The notes under the pieces are model-generated. The model worked only from the letters and a program-made list of their open reading frames with translations. It did no database searches and was not told the origin of the DNA. A DNA stretch of 64,000 bases, taken from NCBI GenBank assembly GCA_032622095.1, contig CP136067.1:177790556-177854555 (forward strand), given 5' to 3'. How positions within the stretch are numbered: position 1 is the stretch's first letter; each line of letters starts with the position of its first letter. Shown here piece by piece: positions 33,412 through 44,441 of the stretch. The position numbers and the translations under genes are program-made. The DNA is from Siphonodentalium dalli. Taxonomy: Eukaryota > Mollusca > Scaphopoda > Gadilida > Siphonodentaliidae.

Positions 33412-34145
33412 GGTACGTTCATACACTGGCAAGTTTGCACGACATTTTTTGCAGGCATTTTCTCATAGAAAACCCTATAAACCCTATAAACCCTATAAAC
33501 CCTATAAGCCATATGGTGCCATAATATGAACGGAAAAATGCATATAAAATGGATGTTTACCAAAGCTAACGACATGAGTAGTAACATTTCGGTAGTTCGA
33601 CATGTATAACGGTGCTACTGACAAATTGCTTTAAAATACATGTATGATTGCATGATTCTTGCGAAATAATTGCACGCTCTTTACAAACAAATTTCGATAG
33701 CATCGCTACTATAGTGGAGCTGCATGGTGTTTAAAGATACGGGCGGCGTTGGTGGTGGGTATGCTGTTAAAATATTCACCTCCGTCAAAAACCGGCATAA
33801 ACATAAATAATAGTGCCATTGTGCCAGAATATGAACGGAACATGCATACAAAAAATGTGTTTTACCAAGTGAACGACGTGAGGGGTAACTTTCGGTAGTT
33901 CCACATATGTAACGGTGCTACTAACACGTTGCCTTAATATATACCTTTATGATTGATTCTTGTGAGATAATTTCATGCTATATATAGGCAAATATCGATA
34001 GCATCGCTACTAGTGGAACTTCTCGTGCAGTTAGCTGTGGTACAGATGCATGTTATATGCCTGTTTCCATTCATATTCTGGAACCATAGTGTTCTCTGTG
34101 AGAATATGCCTGCAAAACAAAAACTTGTCATTGAATGAACGTACC
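33412..34145. mobile_element. MITE with 58-bp inverted ends and internal duplication
   Basis: Left GGTACGTTCATACACTGGCA and right complement GGTACGTTCATTCAATGACA continue into a shared TTTTGCAGGCAT(T/A)TTCTCA. The interior has a 9-bp tandem array (AAACCCTAT, four units, 33474-33510) and a direct duplication of about 205 bp (33516-33725 and 33823-34025, sharing AACGGTGCTACTAAC/GAC and GATAGCATCGCTACTA). A fragment of the M2 terminus (AGATACGGGCGGCGTT, 33735-33800) lies between the duplicates. Confidence 0.75.
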
Positions 34146-34467
34146 CTAAATCGTGGATTTCAGTATTTGTTGTTTAGCTGCATAACAATACAGTGTATAT
34201 TCAAAGTGACATCACTGAACTTAATTCGTATATAGTAATATTATATAACGTAACGACTCTCGTTTTCAGAATCATTAACGTTTGTTCATCGGCGATAGAT
34301 TCGTCCAAAAACAAGGAGAACATATTTGTAGTTGTGCGTTGTTGGAGGGGGTGTTATCTGGGGTTGCTGAAACATGTACGGTTAAGGTTGCGGAAGAGCG
34401 TTTCATAGTTGTGATTAAGGGACTACATCGCTGTGATCACAGGTTGTATTGTTTCGGCGGTTCTGCT

Positions 34468-34835
34468 AGTGAACGTTCATTCGACTACGATTGAAACGAA
34501 CGTGGAAAGTGTTCCGTCGTAGGTAGTCGGACTGCGCATGCTAACAAGATCGTGAGTATAACATGAATATCAAACAGTTAACACTGTTTGAGTTCAGCTG
34601 CGAAATCGTGGTGTATCCTTGGTTATCCCCACTTGCGACGGAATCGCAGTCGCGTGTAAGTAACAATCGTAGATGGAAATGTCGTATAGGGTAGTCAGTT
34701 ACGTGGTTAACGATGGCTTACGAACAACCCACGATATGCTCATATACAACATCACAATCGTGTGACCAGACTATCCACGATTTTGTTTAGGCCCGATTCC
34801 TCCACGATTGAATCGTGGTCGCCTGAACGTTCACT
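34468..34835. mobile_element. Candidate MITE with AGTGAACGTTCA ends
   Basis: Inverted ends AGTGAACGTTCATTCGACTA and complement AGTGAACGTTCAGGCGACCA, each followed by CGATT(G/C)AA. The interior is rich in ATCGTGG/CCACGAT words. No clear target duplication. Confidence 0.65.
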
Positions 34836-34839
34836 TCGG

Positions 34840-36320
34840 TGGACTGTTTGGTCAACTGAACTCGGTGAATAAAAGCTCGAATGAGTTTGCACATACGGTA
34901 TTTCCATAATTGTTTGGCAAATATAAAAAGGAGGCATGCTAGCGTTATGACTACCCCAGAAGCAAATGCAAATTTACGGTGTCGGACGTGTTCTACGCAT
35001 GTTATATACACACTCTTCCTCAGTCCACATTGCGACTGGCCAACAACAAAGCTTGATCCAGTTACTCCAGTCCAAATAAGATGCAAATAAGATGCAAATA
35101 AGCACGAAAAGCCGTGCGCATCGATTGATCAACTTGTTCAAGCTAACTATCCTCTCAACTTAAAACCCACATTCATAACTACTAAACTAGCTAGTAGCTA
35201 TACGTTAACCTATACGGGCGCCCGAATTATATTATACTGTTGTGAATACAACACTAGTTACTTGTTTTCTTAGTACCATTTACTCGCGAGTAGACTATAG
35301 GGTGTTCAGATAATAAGTTAACCAAACGCCTAGCCTATTTTGAACTTGTTATCAGATCAAAACATGCCTAAACATGAATGAATATGATTAGTAAATACAT
35401 TGATAATTACTTCTTATTGTCAGAATAAAACCAAACGAAGATTATACCATACTAATCCATATTAATAAATGGCTATGGACAAAGGGCTGGGCCATCGAAT
35501 CTGAACATTTGTACACATGGGTCAATTAACCGGAATTGTCATGGGACGTGCGCCGTTGATATTAGATTTCATCAGTAATTAATTTAACTAAATAATAATT
35601 AATTATATACCCAAAATGGTTGGAATATGGTTGTTGAATATTGATTCGCAGAGATAAATTGACCAGTGGGGTCTCATGTGATAGGTTCCGTTAACCTCAC
35701 GCGACTTAAAGGGGCATCGATAAACAATTTTAATTAAATACTTAGTCATTTGTTTTTCGCTGATAATTGGTTTGCATTGGTCAATTAACCCGGAGTACCG
35801 TGGCCGTTGACCATAAAGTGGAACTTAACAATTATATTATCACATATGAACCTAGAAATGGACTTAAAACCTATGTTATCATATGAGATGATGTGTATGA
35901 CCATAAGTACACAGGGGTAACCTGACCAGGGGCTATCGTGGGATATGTTCATTTGCCTTCAGATGACTTAACCTGTTTGTCAAGTTCTAGTCGAGTATGT
36001 GTTCTAAATATACGTGTTATCTGCTAAAGGTATGATCATGTTATTGTGGGATCTGCACAATGTCCGAGAAGAGGTATCTGAATATGTATGCTACGTTCAC
36101 ACACTGGGAAATGTGCCTGACAATGATTTAGGAAATTCCTAGCATTTGAAATGTCAGATAATGTACATATGTGGCTTGAGCTATGAAATGCTGAGATTAA
36201 ATGGACGTATGAGTCTTGCCAGTAGTTTGATTGCTGAAGTCTGACAATGCTTAGTATCAGTTGTTGCGAATTTATTCAGATATTAAACTGACCACGTAGA
36301 AAGCCGTGATGCATGTGGTT
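34840..36320. other. No recognisable gene
   Basis: A short triple ATAAGATGCAA-type repeat at about 35078-35100. Otherwise unremarkable AT-rich sequence. Confidence 0.35.
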
Positions 36321-36327
36321 TATATAG

Positions 36328-36450
36328 AATACACCCATAGTAGCCGAGAATAACAAATTTTCACCACGAGTGGTATTGTTGTTTTAACCACGAGCCTTTG
36401 GCGAGTGGTTAAAATGATTTTTTTTTAATCTCGGCTACTATGGGTGTATT
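36328..36450. repeat. Hairpin element, about 120 bp
   Basis: AATACACCCATAGTAGCCGA(G) at the left is complemented by CTCGGCTACTATGGGTGTATT at the right. The loop region carries its own inverted AACCACGAG / CGAGTGGTT pair. Overall design resembles the hairpin at 27697, without sequence identity in the outer arms. Confidence 0.85.
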
Positions 36451-36459
36451 TTGTTTAAA

Positions 36460-37340
36460 CCATAATTATTATTCTTCGGTATTGCTACTCTGTTGGTGAC
36501 TGTTAACATGTATGTGCACCGAGTGACCCAAATATGTTAAGCTATCATGAATGTGGGTCACGCATAGTAATACATATTTCTAGGAAATTCGGTGATCCGC
36601 CACTTTCTTGGGCATCAGTCAGCTGATGTGAACACACAGTCAGATTTCCCACATTGTATATACCATTAACAATCTATACGTTGTTGTCTATAAATATAAG
36701 CCGTCGTTCGCTTTAAACACGGAAAGGCAGGCGAACACGTGCGTTTGTTTTGTTTACATTTTCAACAGCTATCGCCGACCTATATAAAACGTGTACTTTG
36801 TCGGTGCATCTAGCATAACACATATTTAAACTAACTTTAATGTGTCATTTGTTGACAAGTAAACCCAGTAAATGGAATTGGATAGTATATATCTCTGTGT
36901 TTAGACCACTTATCGCATGTCAGAGTGTTTTGAGTCGGAAAAAATGTGTATTTACTTCGCGAAGCGGGCGTGACGAAAAATTGGGCTAAATTTCGACAGC
37001 TAGGTCGCCAGAGCTTAATGACGGGTCGTTATACTATGGGTATACACTTTTAACACATAAAGTGGCGTTGAAACATTTACACAACAATAGAAATTTATAC
37101 CAATAGTAGAAATCTTTATACCCACAGTAGGGTGTAAAGATGAACTTTACAAAATAGGTGTTATACACACAGTAGCATAGCCAATTATGGTATAAATATT
37201 GATTTCATCATTCATGTCTTAACATATCATAGTCCACCATCACAAAGAATTGCAATTAAATTTTCTAACATATATTTAGAACACATACTCGACTAGGAAG
37301 TGACAAAAAAACCCATTTACATCGAACATCAAAATGAAAA
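36460..37340. other. No recognisable gene
   Basis: Contains three short similar words (CACAACAATAGAAATTTATA..CCAATAGTAGAAATC.. CCCACAGTAGG) around 37080-37160. No coding frame with support. Confidence 0.3.
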
Positions 37341-37352
37341 CATTCTACCACT

Positions 37353-37570
37353 CAGGCCCAGTTTCATGAAAGCAACTTATGACATAGTTGGGACTTAAGA
37401 TGGTCATAAGTGCGTTTCACGAACAAGGTCCTAACTCAATATGGTCTTAACGTTGGTCTTAACTTTAAGTCTGACGTGAGGGGTCTTAAGATAATCTTAA
37501 AGTTAAGACCCAAGTTATTGTTCGTGTACGTGTCTCATACGACCCATAATCCCGTGTGCCCGGAAATGAA
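37353..37570 (+). repeat. Dispersed repeat R1, left-end fragment
   Basis: GCCCAGTTTCATGAAAGCAA then CTTATGACATAGTTGGGAC, ATGGTCATAAG, TGCGTTTCACGAACAAGG, GGTCTTAAC..AACTTTAAGTCTG. The same order occurs at 48950-49160 and around the palindrome at 51340. This copy gives the uninterrupted version of the palindrome insertion site. Confidence 0.75.
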
Positions 37571-37762
37571 ACGAGGTATGTTATTTGTCAAATCAAAGGC
37601 GATAGACTGTTAACCGTGGATATCCTCGGCAGATCGTGCATTGTGCTCAGTGAGGTATAGCTAACCACCTAGATGATAAGCGAAATATGAGGAAATGTGC
37701 CAGATTTATACATAAGCGATTACCCGATTTACATATATACTTCAAGAGTTATAAATGATTAA

Positions 37763-38282
37763 AGGCACGGGCGGCGTTCGTTGCAGAAATATTTATAGTT
37801 GTTCAAATCGACATCAACAGCAGGAACACCAAAATATATACAGTTCCGCTCATATGTCAAACATAATCAGCTCATAAATAGTATACTGTCGTCAATACAT
37901 ATGTGATGGTGTACGTAAACAAGAGACTGCTAGTGTTACCGATGTTGTGCTTCTGTTTACATAACACAGCGTAATTCTATTGGTTAATCACACACAAATA
38001 ATATAAACGCTCTTTAGTATTTCCATATCAGGAAAACAGTAACAACTGACGCTCTCTATGTTTACCATATCCGGATCTAAACAACAACCAGGACACGTAA
38101 CGTTTTTAACTTTGTTAACATAACAAATGGGAAACAAATGACAATAACATACTGTGTATGCCCTATTTCTGATTGGCATAGGAACAAGGTCTGTCTATAT
38201 CTTACTATTCCTTCTGTTTATGGCAGTTTTTGACTGAGGTGAATATTCTAACAGCATACCCACCGCAACGCCGCCCGTATCT
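37763..38282. mobile_element. MITE M2, intact copy
   Basis: Ends AGGCACGGGCGGCGTTCG and complement AGATACGGGCGGCGTTGCG. TTAA lies directly outside both ends (37759-37762, 38283-38286). Non-coding, 520 bp. It matches the split copy at 26579-28122 along its length and the terminal fragment at 33735. The TTAA flanks suggest piggyBac-type mobilisation, though the terminus is not the usual CCC. Confidence 0.82.
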
Positions 38283-38394
38283 TTAACGTCAAAAGCTAGC
38301 TACGATTCGGCTAAAAGAATCAATTCTCATCGTATTTGGAAGAAATACAGGGAGCCATGTATGAATCCGAGTTATTCCCTTCGAAACAAGTGAA

Positions 38395-39150
38395 ACAATC
38401 AATGTAATTACACCCCATCGGTCGCCTAGACATGAATCCACAGCCTAAATGTACTCAAGTTTGCAATTTTAGCCCACAATGTCGGCAATGAAGGCAGACA
38501 TTTCATATTGGAACCCATGGCATGTGATAAAAATGGATAAAAGACACTTACTGAGTCCTCATGACTTTGAGTTATGAACATAACGGGATCTCATAGTGTA
38601 TTCTAGGTCATAATTCGGTCAGGAAAAGTGTAAATTCCATGTTTTAAGCTTCATGTGTTTTAAAAATAAATGTAATTACATCCATTGGGTCCCTGGATAT
38701 CTATCCACAGTCCATATGTAGTCAAGTTTGCAATTTTAGGGGACAATATTGATAGTGAAGGTGAACATTTCATGCTGGAACTCATGAAATCTGATAAAAT
38801 AGATGAAAAGATACTTCCTGAGGCCTCATGTCTTTGAGTTATGAACATAAAGTCATCTCATAGTGCAATTGTATGCCATAATGTGGTCAGGAGAAATGTG
38901 TATTGTATTTATGACCCTTGATACGTGGTAGCAATCAATGAAATTACACTCCATGGTATCCTCAGATATGAAGCAACATTATAAATGCACTCAGTTTTGG
39001 CAATATAGACAACATTTTTGCTAGGGAAGTTGTACATTTCATGTTGGAACTGATTAAATGTGATAATAATTGATCAACAGACACTTGATGAGCCCTGATG
39101 GGTTTCAATTATGGCCATAAAGACATCTGATAGTGTCATTGTACAACGGG
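38395..39150. repeat. Three tandem units of about 270 bp
   Basis: Units start near 38395, 38661 and 38932 with AATCAATGTAATTACACCCCAT or variants. They share CACAG(C/T)C(T/C)A.ATGTA.TCAAGTTTGCAATTTTAG, GACATTTCAT.(T/C)TGGAAC and GAGTTATGAACATAA. Divergence between units is high. Non-coding. Confidence 0.8.
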
Positions 39151-39544
39151 GAAATTTGTGAAGCGCTGACAAAGCATATCTGTACGTTGTTGCATTTCTT
39201 ATATCAGGATCATTTTGGATCGCATAACACCAAAGAAAAAAGTGCTCAAATTGTCAAGGTTCACATGAACCGTCCATGCATCACATGGGATTAAAATATA
39301 AAAAAGATGAGAGAAACTGTCATGTTATAGATACTGAGAGCGTTGCTAAGAAGAATTATGTTGAAGCGAATAATTAAAGTAAACATTTGTACAGAAAGTC
39401 CAACAACATACACGGCTATTGTAGTAAATGCATAGTGACAAAGCAACCAGACGACATCATACAAGGTAGTACTTCGCAAACATAAGAAACGTTTGAATCG
39501 CCATATTAATACACGAAACCACGCACCCATCCATTCTCCATATG

Positions 39545-39632
39545 TGTTAGGGCTATGGTCATGGTTAGGATCATGGTTCGGGATAGGGCTATGGTTAGGG
39601 TTAGTGTTAAGGTTAGAGTTATGGTTAGTGTA
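39545..39632 (+). repeat. Degenerate telomere-like tract
   Basis: Repeats of GGTTAGGG-type words interleaved with ATGGTTAGGAT, GGGCTATGG and GTTAGAGTTATGG. This fits an eroded interstitial (TTAGGG)n array or a related simple repeat. Confidence 0.55.
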
Positions 39633-39834
39633 TTCTTACATGAAGGACATACCCAACGAATCTAGTAGACTGGATGATTGTCATATAACATTTAACCAAT
39701 CATATATATACCTATCCCCACCGATTAAAAGGATTTCAGATTGCGTTTTCTGTTTTTACCAAAATTATATAGTCCTCTTTTTATGTCAGCGTAAAGAGGC
39801 CAAAGACTGAGATCTTTATATACCATGTAATTTT

Positions 39835-40470
39835 GAGTACTACACTGCATAAAACGTTAGAAAACCATCATCTAACAACGAATATCATAAGTAACATGTA
39901 TAACACTTTTTGCAAACAAGAAATTACTATAAAACCTCCATCATACTATAACGCTGGTCAGAGGAAACTAAATATACTGCACCATAGACTCAGAAACAAC
40001 TGCAGTGATCTAAACTTCGACAAACATGAACATTACATCTCGGCTCAACCATCATGTAGTTGTGGTCATCCCCGTGAAGACGCTAAAAAAAATTCTTTAG
40101 TTGTCCTTGGTACGCAGACTCCAGAGAACTTATGTGGGCAAGGTTGGATGAACTTAATGTATCTATCGTCTCTGTAAAAGATCTCCTGTTCGGAATCCCG
40201 CACTATAGTGAAGCAATAACTACACGCATTTTCGAGACAGTCCATTCATTTATTTCCTCGACAGACCGCTTCTCATAACTGTTACCCTACCCCCTACCGC
40301 GAGACCATAGCCACTCCAAACAGCTACAGCATGCAGCATCCACTTTAAACACAAATTTTGAACCTATCTCTAAATACTTTTATTAGCAGCCGAATGCCAG
40401 AGGAGATGGGCTTTGATAAGTCCGCAACTTGTGCTCCGATCCTCTGTGCCCACACAACTATCTATGTCTA
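39835..40470 (+). pseudogene. Non-LTR retrotransposon 3' fragment, copy 1
   Basis: The plus frame encodes PPSYYNAGQRKLNILHHRLR, NNCSDLNFDKHEHYIS and SCSCGHPREDA (knuckle). After a frame change near 40090 it reads YADSRELMWARLDELN, DLLFGIPHYSEAI and FISSTDRFS with stop at about 40278. The 3' untranslated part runs through CAGCCGAATGCCAGAGGAGA to CTATAATAATACG at about 40481. The RT domain is missing. A second copy of this 3' end is at 55375-55715 in reverse. Confidence 0.75.
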
Positions 40471-40599
40471 TAATAATACGTAGCCGTGTGCATTTGTCTG
40501 GAGTTAAGATTTATGCAATTTTTCAGATTAAAATATCTGAATGTTCTCATACCGGGAATATAGAACCATGGTTTATGAATATATAGGAGATAATGTCTG

Positions 40600-40800
40600 A
40601 GCATTGATGTGAAGGGGGGGGGGGGTGCAAATGAAATGATTGTGTTTGGACTGATTCTGATTCAAGGGAGGTGCAGTTGGAATTTCCCAAGTGGAAACCC
40701 CCGAACGGAGACCCTCTAGCCACGTCCCTGGTACTACAGCTTTTAAAGCGACCCAATCTATTTATAAAACCTACATCGGCCCACGTCTTTCTAATATTTG
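40600..40800. other. G-run and short unclassified sequence
   Basis: An 11-G run at about 40614-40625 precedes a stretch (GGTGCAGTTGG.. ..CCTCTAGCCACG(T)CCCTG) also seen at 23178-23303. The shared words suggest an unclassified dispersed repeat. Confidence 0.35.
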
Positions 40801-40829
40801 GCCAACATTATACACCAATGGCGTTAATA

Positions 40830-41190
40830 ATAATAGCCGACATCATAATTTACCAAACAGCTGTGTATCAGTCATTCACTATTATCCTAGATGCTGTGAA
40901 CATGTTCAGACCAATTGTCACAACATGATTACTGTCTACTGTACGATTATGTGATTTGAATCGCAGATAATGTCCAAGTCAATGAAAATATATTCTTTTT
41001 GTTTCAGCAAATAGAAATATATAGTCCGGTCTTGGCGGTTTACAGTTAGTATATATACATGCAATGCATGAATGGACACCGGTCCATTCATCCTGCTAAT
41101 CGCGCACCCACTTTCCACGTCCCTGCTATATATAATATGCCAGTTGGTTATTAATTACTAGCATTTCCGAAACACCCCTAGCAAGATGTT
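40830..41190 (-). repeat. Dispersed repeat R1, inverted copy
   Basis: Reverse-complement relative of 49200-49920. It shares GGACGTGG, AACTGTAAACCGCCAAGACC, ATTCAAATCACA, CAGTAATCATGTTGTGACAA and AATTATGATGTCGGCTA in order. It lacks the Helitron that interrupts the copy at 49.4 kb. Confidence 0.7.
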
Positions 41191-41639
41191 AAATTTATTT
41201 ATAATAACATACACCAGTCATATTGAAACGAAACTTGGTGAAAAAGTGCTATTCGTTCATTTACATAATGGATTTCGATAATACCGGAAGTTTCGATAAA
41301 TTTACGAAACGAATAGTATAAATCACTAAAAAAACTGAAATACGCAACATGCAAGGGAAAATTGAATTAAAGAATCTACATATTGTAGTATAATATGCGG
41401 GATAATCCTATTGTGTACGAAAAATGGTGTAAAGTCCCTAAGGTTACATTTAAGCACAATGGGTGTGATATAGGGGATGGCAGGTCCCCTAATCAATTCA
41501 AAGAAAGCAATAAATCTTGTTACTGTGTGTTGATTGGACGAAGTCGCAAAATGAGATATGGGATGTGTCGAATTAAAGCTGTTTTGTCAAGGAAATACAT
41601 TCACTTTTTTTCTCTCTCTCGAGTTAACAAGTAGGAAAA

Positions 41640-42372
41640 TGTTGTTCCTTGTGTTTTTGAGCCTGAATTGTGGGACTAATGGGTTACAATATGTGACCAT
41701 GTTCCTGGGTGGGATTTTGACTGGTTGTCTATTACCCCGGAGCATCTTTTGCCCACGCCCGAGGAAGATGTTTGGGCCGGATTGGTCGGGGGAGATGTGG
41801 ACGACGACCAGGACCAGGAATGGGGTATCGAGGGAGATTGGTTGTCTTTGTTGGATTTTGCGCGATTCGCTGGTCAGAATGGGGGTCTTGATCCCAATTC
41901 TGATACAGAGGAACCATACGCTGATATGCCTCCCATCGAACCGGTTCCATCGAATTGGGGTGTAGGCCCTGAGGTAGATTTGGAACTGGGCGCAGACACT
42001 GAACTGGAAGGGGATGTGAGTTCTCGATCGGAGTGGTGTTTTGCACCAGGGGATGGCATATCCTATCAACCCCAACGTACGATGAGTCTCAACCTCCAAT
42101 TGTGTGGACTATTCCTTCTCCTTTGGTCATGGGGCGTTTGCTACATGTCTCTAGGACTGGACCGACTGTCATCCTAACTTCCCCACCCGAGGATGATGTT
42201 GATCAGAAACTGGTGGAAATTATGGACACATATTGGGCACAGGTAAATCCGCTCTATTATGAGAACTACATATTGTGGTATTATAATGGATTGCTTCGCC
42301 CCCCCCCCCCCCCATGTGCCCTCGGAATATATGAACGAGTATCTCACATTGTGGGATACTCAGGTTTAAATG
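41640..42372 (+). pseudogene. Unrecognised acidic coding-like region, frameshifted
   Basis: Reads VPCVFEPELWD, a stop, then CDHVPGWDFDWLSITPEHLL, PTPEEDVWAGLVGGDVDDDQ and LLDFARFAG, then ELGADTELEGDVSSRSEWCF. Near 42080 the frame shifts by one and continues YDESQPPIVWTIPSPLVMG, TSPPEDDVDQKLVEIMDTYWAQ. After a C14 run it reads SEYMNEYLTLWDTQ. It is strongly acidic, Trp- and Pro-rich and visibly more GC-rich than its surroundings. CAG|GTAAAT and CAG|GTTTAA after the two similar DTYWAQ / LWDTQ ends look like splice donors. I do not recognise a family. It may be a decayed host gene or a transposon gene. The other open frames over this interval are likely shadows. Confidence 0.42.
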
Positions 42373-42399
42373 CTTGGTATACAATGACAGGTATATGAG

Positions 42400-43370
42400 A
42401 TGAAATGAACAATATGTCTGTGTCACGTATTTCGTATCTCGATATAATTAGCAGGGGTGGCGATGTGTAGTGTATACCGTGTCGCCCCTACGTGCTGGAG
42501 ATTGTCTGCTTCCCTGGGTTGAAGGCTTTGCACATGGGTGTATATTGGCACACATGCCAATGAAGCTAATTATCACTCAATTGGCGTAAAGAGTTATATA
42601 AAGGACCGCCCAGTTGTTTTTAAAAATACATTTATTCAATAACTCTTGAATGACCGCCCAGTTAAGACATGTCATTTACAAACGCATACTTGTTTGATTA
42701 TTTGATCAAATAACGGCCAAGTTAGGGATAAGCCCTCTTGTGTGAAACTTTGGGCCGAATTCGCTCTTTAAAACACTTCTTCAAATAATTCCGTTATTTC
42801 GTCAAAAACACTTCTTCAAATATCTCCGTTATTTAGTTAATAAAAATATTTTCTTGTTTTAGGATCACATATCAAAATGAGAGGATCACCATATCCTCTC
42901 ATTTTTATATATGATCCTGCCTTCATTGAGCCACGAATGACTTCTGAGACGAGGATCACATATTATATGATACCCTATCCTACGGAGGATCACATATTGT
43001 TTGATATCTACACCCGTGCGCATGGCCTGGACATATAGGCAAACTCCATGCAGCGCTCTCTCCGTTATCACTGCGATAGATCACTGCCGGACGGATGGTA
43101 CTTTGCGGACCGATATATCCATTTTACATATCGTCGGAACTATATTTAGTCACCTACTATATTATCTTATTTTGACCACCGAAAGTTTGCAATAATGGTA
43201 ATTATTTCGGTATTGATAAGAACAATATGACCTGAGCCAGACTAGACCATTTTAATCCTCAAACATGAGAACTACGTGTACGATCAGGTCACAAAATACT
43301 TACCAAATATCCTTGTGACAGTGGTATCTCAGCGGAGCAATGAGAGGTAACTCTACCTGGAGTTTGACAG
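42400..43370. other. No recognisable gene
   Basis: Contains repeated GACCGCCCAGTT words (42604, 42652, a variant near 42713), twice AAACACTTCTTCAAATA(A/T) at about 42772 and 42808, and a GGATCACATAT word repeated three or more times (42861-42990) partly as an inverted pair (ATATCCTCTCAT). Low-grade repeats without coding evidence. Confidence 0.35.
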
Positions 43371-43374
43371 CCAG

Positions 43375-43816
43375 GTACAACTCAGATGTCTTGACACGTA
43401 TTCGGATTAATCCATTCTAATCACAGGTGACGGTATGAACTACATGTATGAACCCATGTTTCAAGCCGGTTAATAGCTTCATACGATCTCGACTTGCGTC
43501 ATCGATCGGTCCATTCGCTGATGTAATATACAGTTTTCTGCCATAGGGAACGTGGAACATAAGTTGACAGCTGACATTCGCCCCATTATGCTGACGCATA
43601 AATTATCTTATATTTCACTAATCCACTGTGGATGCGATCACTGTTCTCCTTCCGACACTACACTGTTTTGTGCATTCGGGCGCGAACCTTATGCATGCCC
43701 ACTGCGAAGGCATATATTAAATTAACGGTACAACTTGATGCAGGCTTTGGTCGCGACTATCTATATAATCGGATATTCGAACAGATAAACCTCATTCAGT
43801 GACATATGTGTATGGT
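43375..43816 (+). promoter_or_regulatory. Promoter region of exon A, duplicated at 62.0 kb
   Basis: TATATAA at 43762-43768 lies 32 bp before an initiator-like TCATTC (A at 43794) and 55 bp before the ATG. The whole 440-bp upstream block aligns with 61990-62440 with small indels. Shared words include CCCATTATG(C/T)TGACGCATA, CACTGTGGATGCGAT, GGCGCGAACCTTATG and CGGATATTCGAACAGATAAA. TATA-to-start spacing is kept in both copies. Confidence 0.62.
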
Positions 43817-43894
43817 ATGGCATTATCAGAGCGCCTGTTGGATGTTAATAAACCCGATGGGGAGTCCATCGCACCTCCTTCATCCACAGAACGT
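43817..43894 (+). CDS. Predicted first coding exon (copy A of a duplicated gene)
   Basis: The ATG opens a 26-codon exon, MALSERLLDVNKPDGESIAP and six more residues, ending exactly at a consensus GTAAGT donor (43895). Its paralogue at 62441-62518 has the same length and the same reading frame, with mostly synonymous or conservative changes and its own donor. This indicates selection on a protein-coding exon. The short acidic, Pro/Ser-ending peptide does not identify a family, and no later exon was found. Only 11 bases after the donor the intron is invaded by the tandem Helitrons at 43906. An upstream ATG at 43812 is in another frame; the second is preferred because it is the one conserved in copy B with an open frame to the donor. 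Confidence 0.62.
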
Positions 43895-43905
43895 GTAAGT
43901 TGATA

Positions 43906-44441
43906 TCTCATATATATTTTGAAGACCTCTGTATGTTTGTCTGTCTGTATGTTTGTTTGTCATTTATACAAATCTACGATTCTCGACCGATCGGGACGAA
44001 ACTTGGTATGTGTGTGTAGTTTGACCGGGCGGTGGACGTTGTCGTATTGGCGAGCCCGTGCGGCGCCCGCTTCGCGCATGCGCAGACGAGATCTCGGAAA
44101 CGGGTGGAGCTATCGACTTGAAATTTGGTATGTGAATGTATCTTGCCCCGGATACGAATTTTGTCGGGTCTCCGAGCCCGTGCGACGCCAGCTTCGCGCA
44201 TGCGCAGACGAGATCTCGGAAACGGCTGGAGCTATAGACTTGAAATTTGGTATGTGAATGTATCTTGCCCCGGATACGAATTTTATCGGGTCGCCGAGCC
44301 CGTGCGACGCCAGCTTCGCTCATGCGCAGACAAGATCTCGGAAACGGGTAGAGCTATCGACTTGAAATTTGGTTTTTGAATAGCCCGGACAACGTCGGGC
44401 TGGTTTTGAATAGCCCGCACAACGTCGGGCTCATCGGCTAG
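43906..44441 (+). mobile_element. Helitron unit A of a tandem array (family H1)
   Basis: Starts TCTCATATATATTTTGAAGA and ends in the hairpin GCCCGCACAACGTCGGGC, then TCATCGG and CTAG. These are the TC start, 3' hairpin and CTAG end of Helitrons. Carries a CTGTCTGTATG tract, CGATCGGGACGAAACTTGGT, and three units of the roughly 120-bp H1 minisatellite (GAGCCCGTGCG..CGCGCATGCGCAGAC..GATCTCGGAAACGGG). No Rep/helicase coding. Confidence 0.88.

Noticed and set aside
34881-35090. Overlapping frames on both strands with Cys-rich text
   Set aside because: No splice context, no domain and both strands equally open.
36060-36660. MITE with GTTCACACACTGGGAAAT ends
   Set aside because: The outer words are similar but cannot be aligned as inverted repeats beyond about ten bases.
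39493-39810. Frame with LGLWSWLGSWFGIGLWLGLV
   Set aside because: Translation of the degenerate telomere-like tract.
41587-42099. 170-codon minus-strand frame over the acidic region
   Set aside because: Shadow of the plus-strand coding-like region; Arg/His/Pro-rich complement without features.
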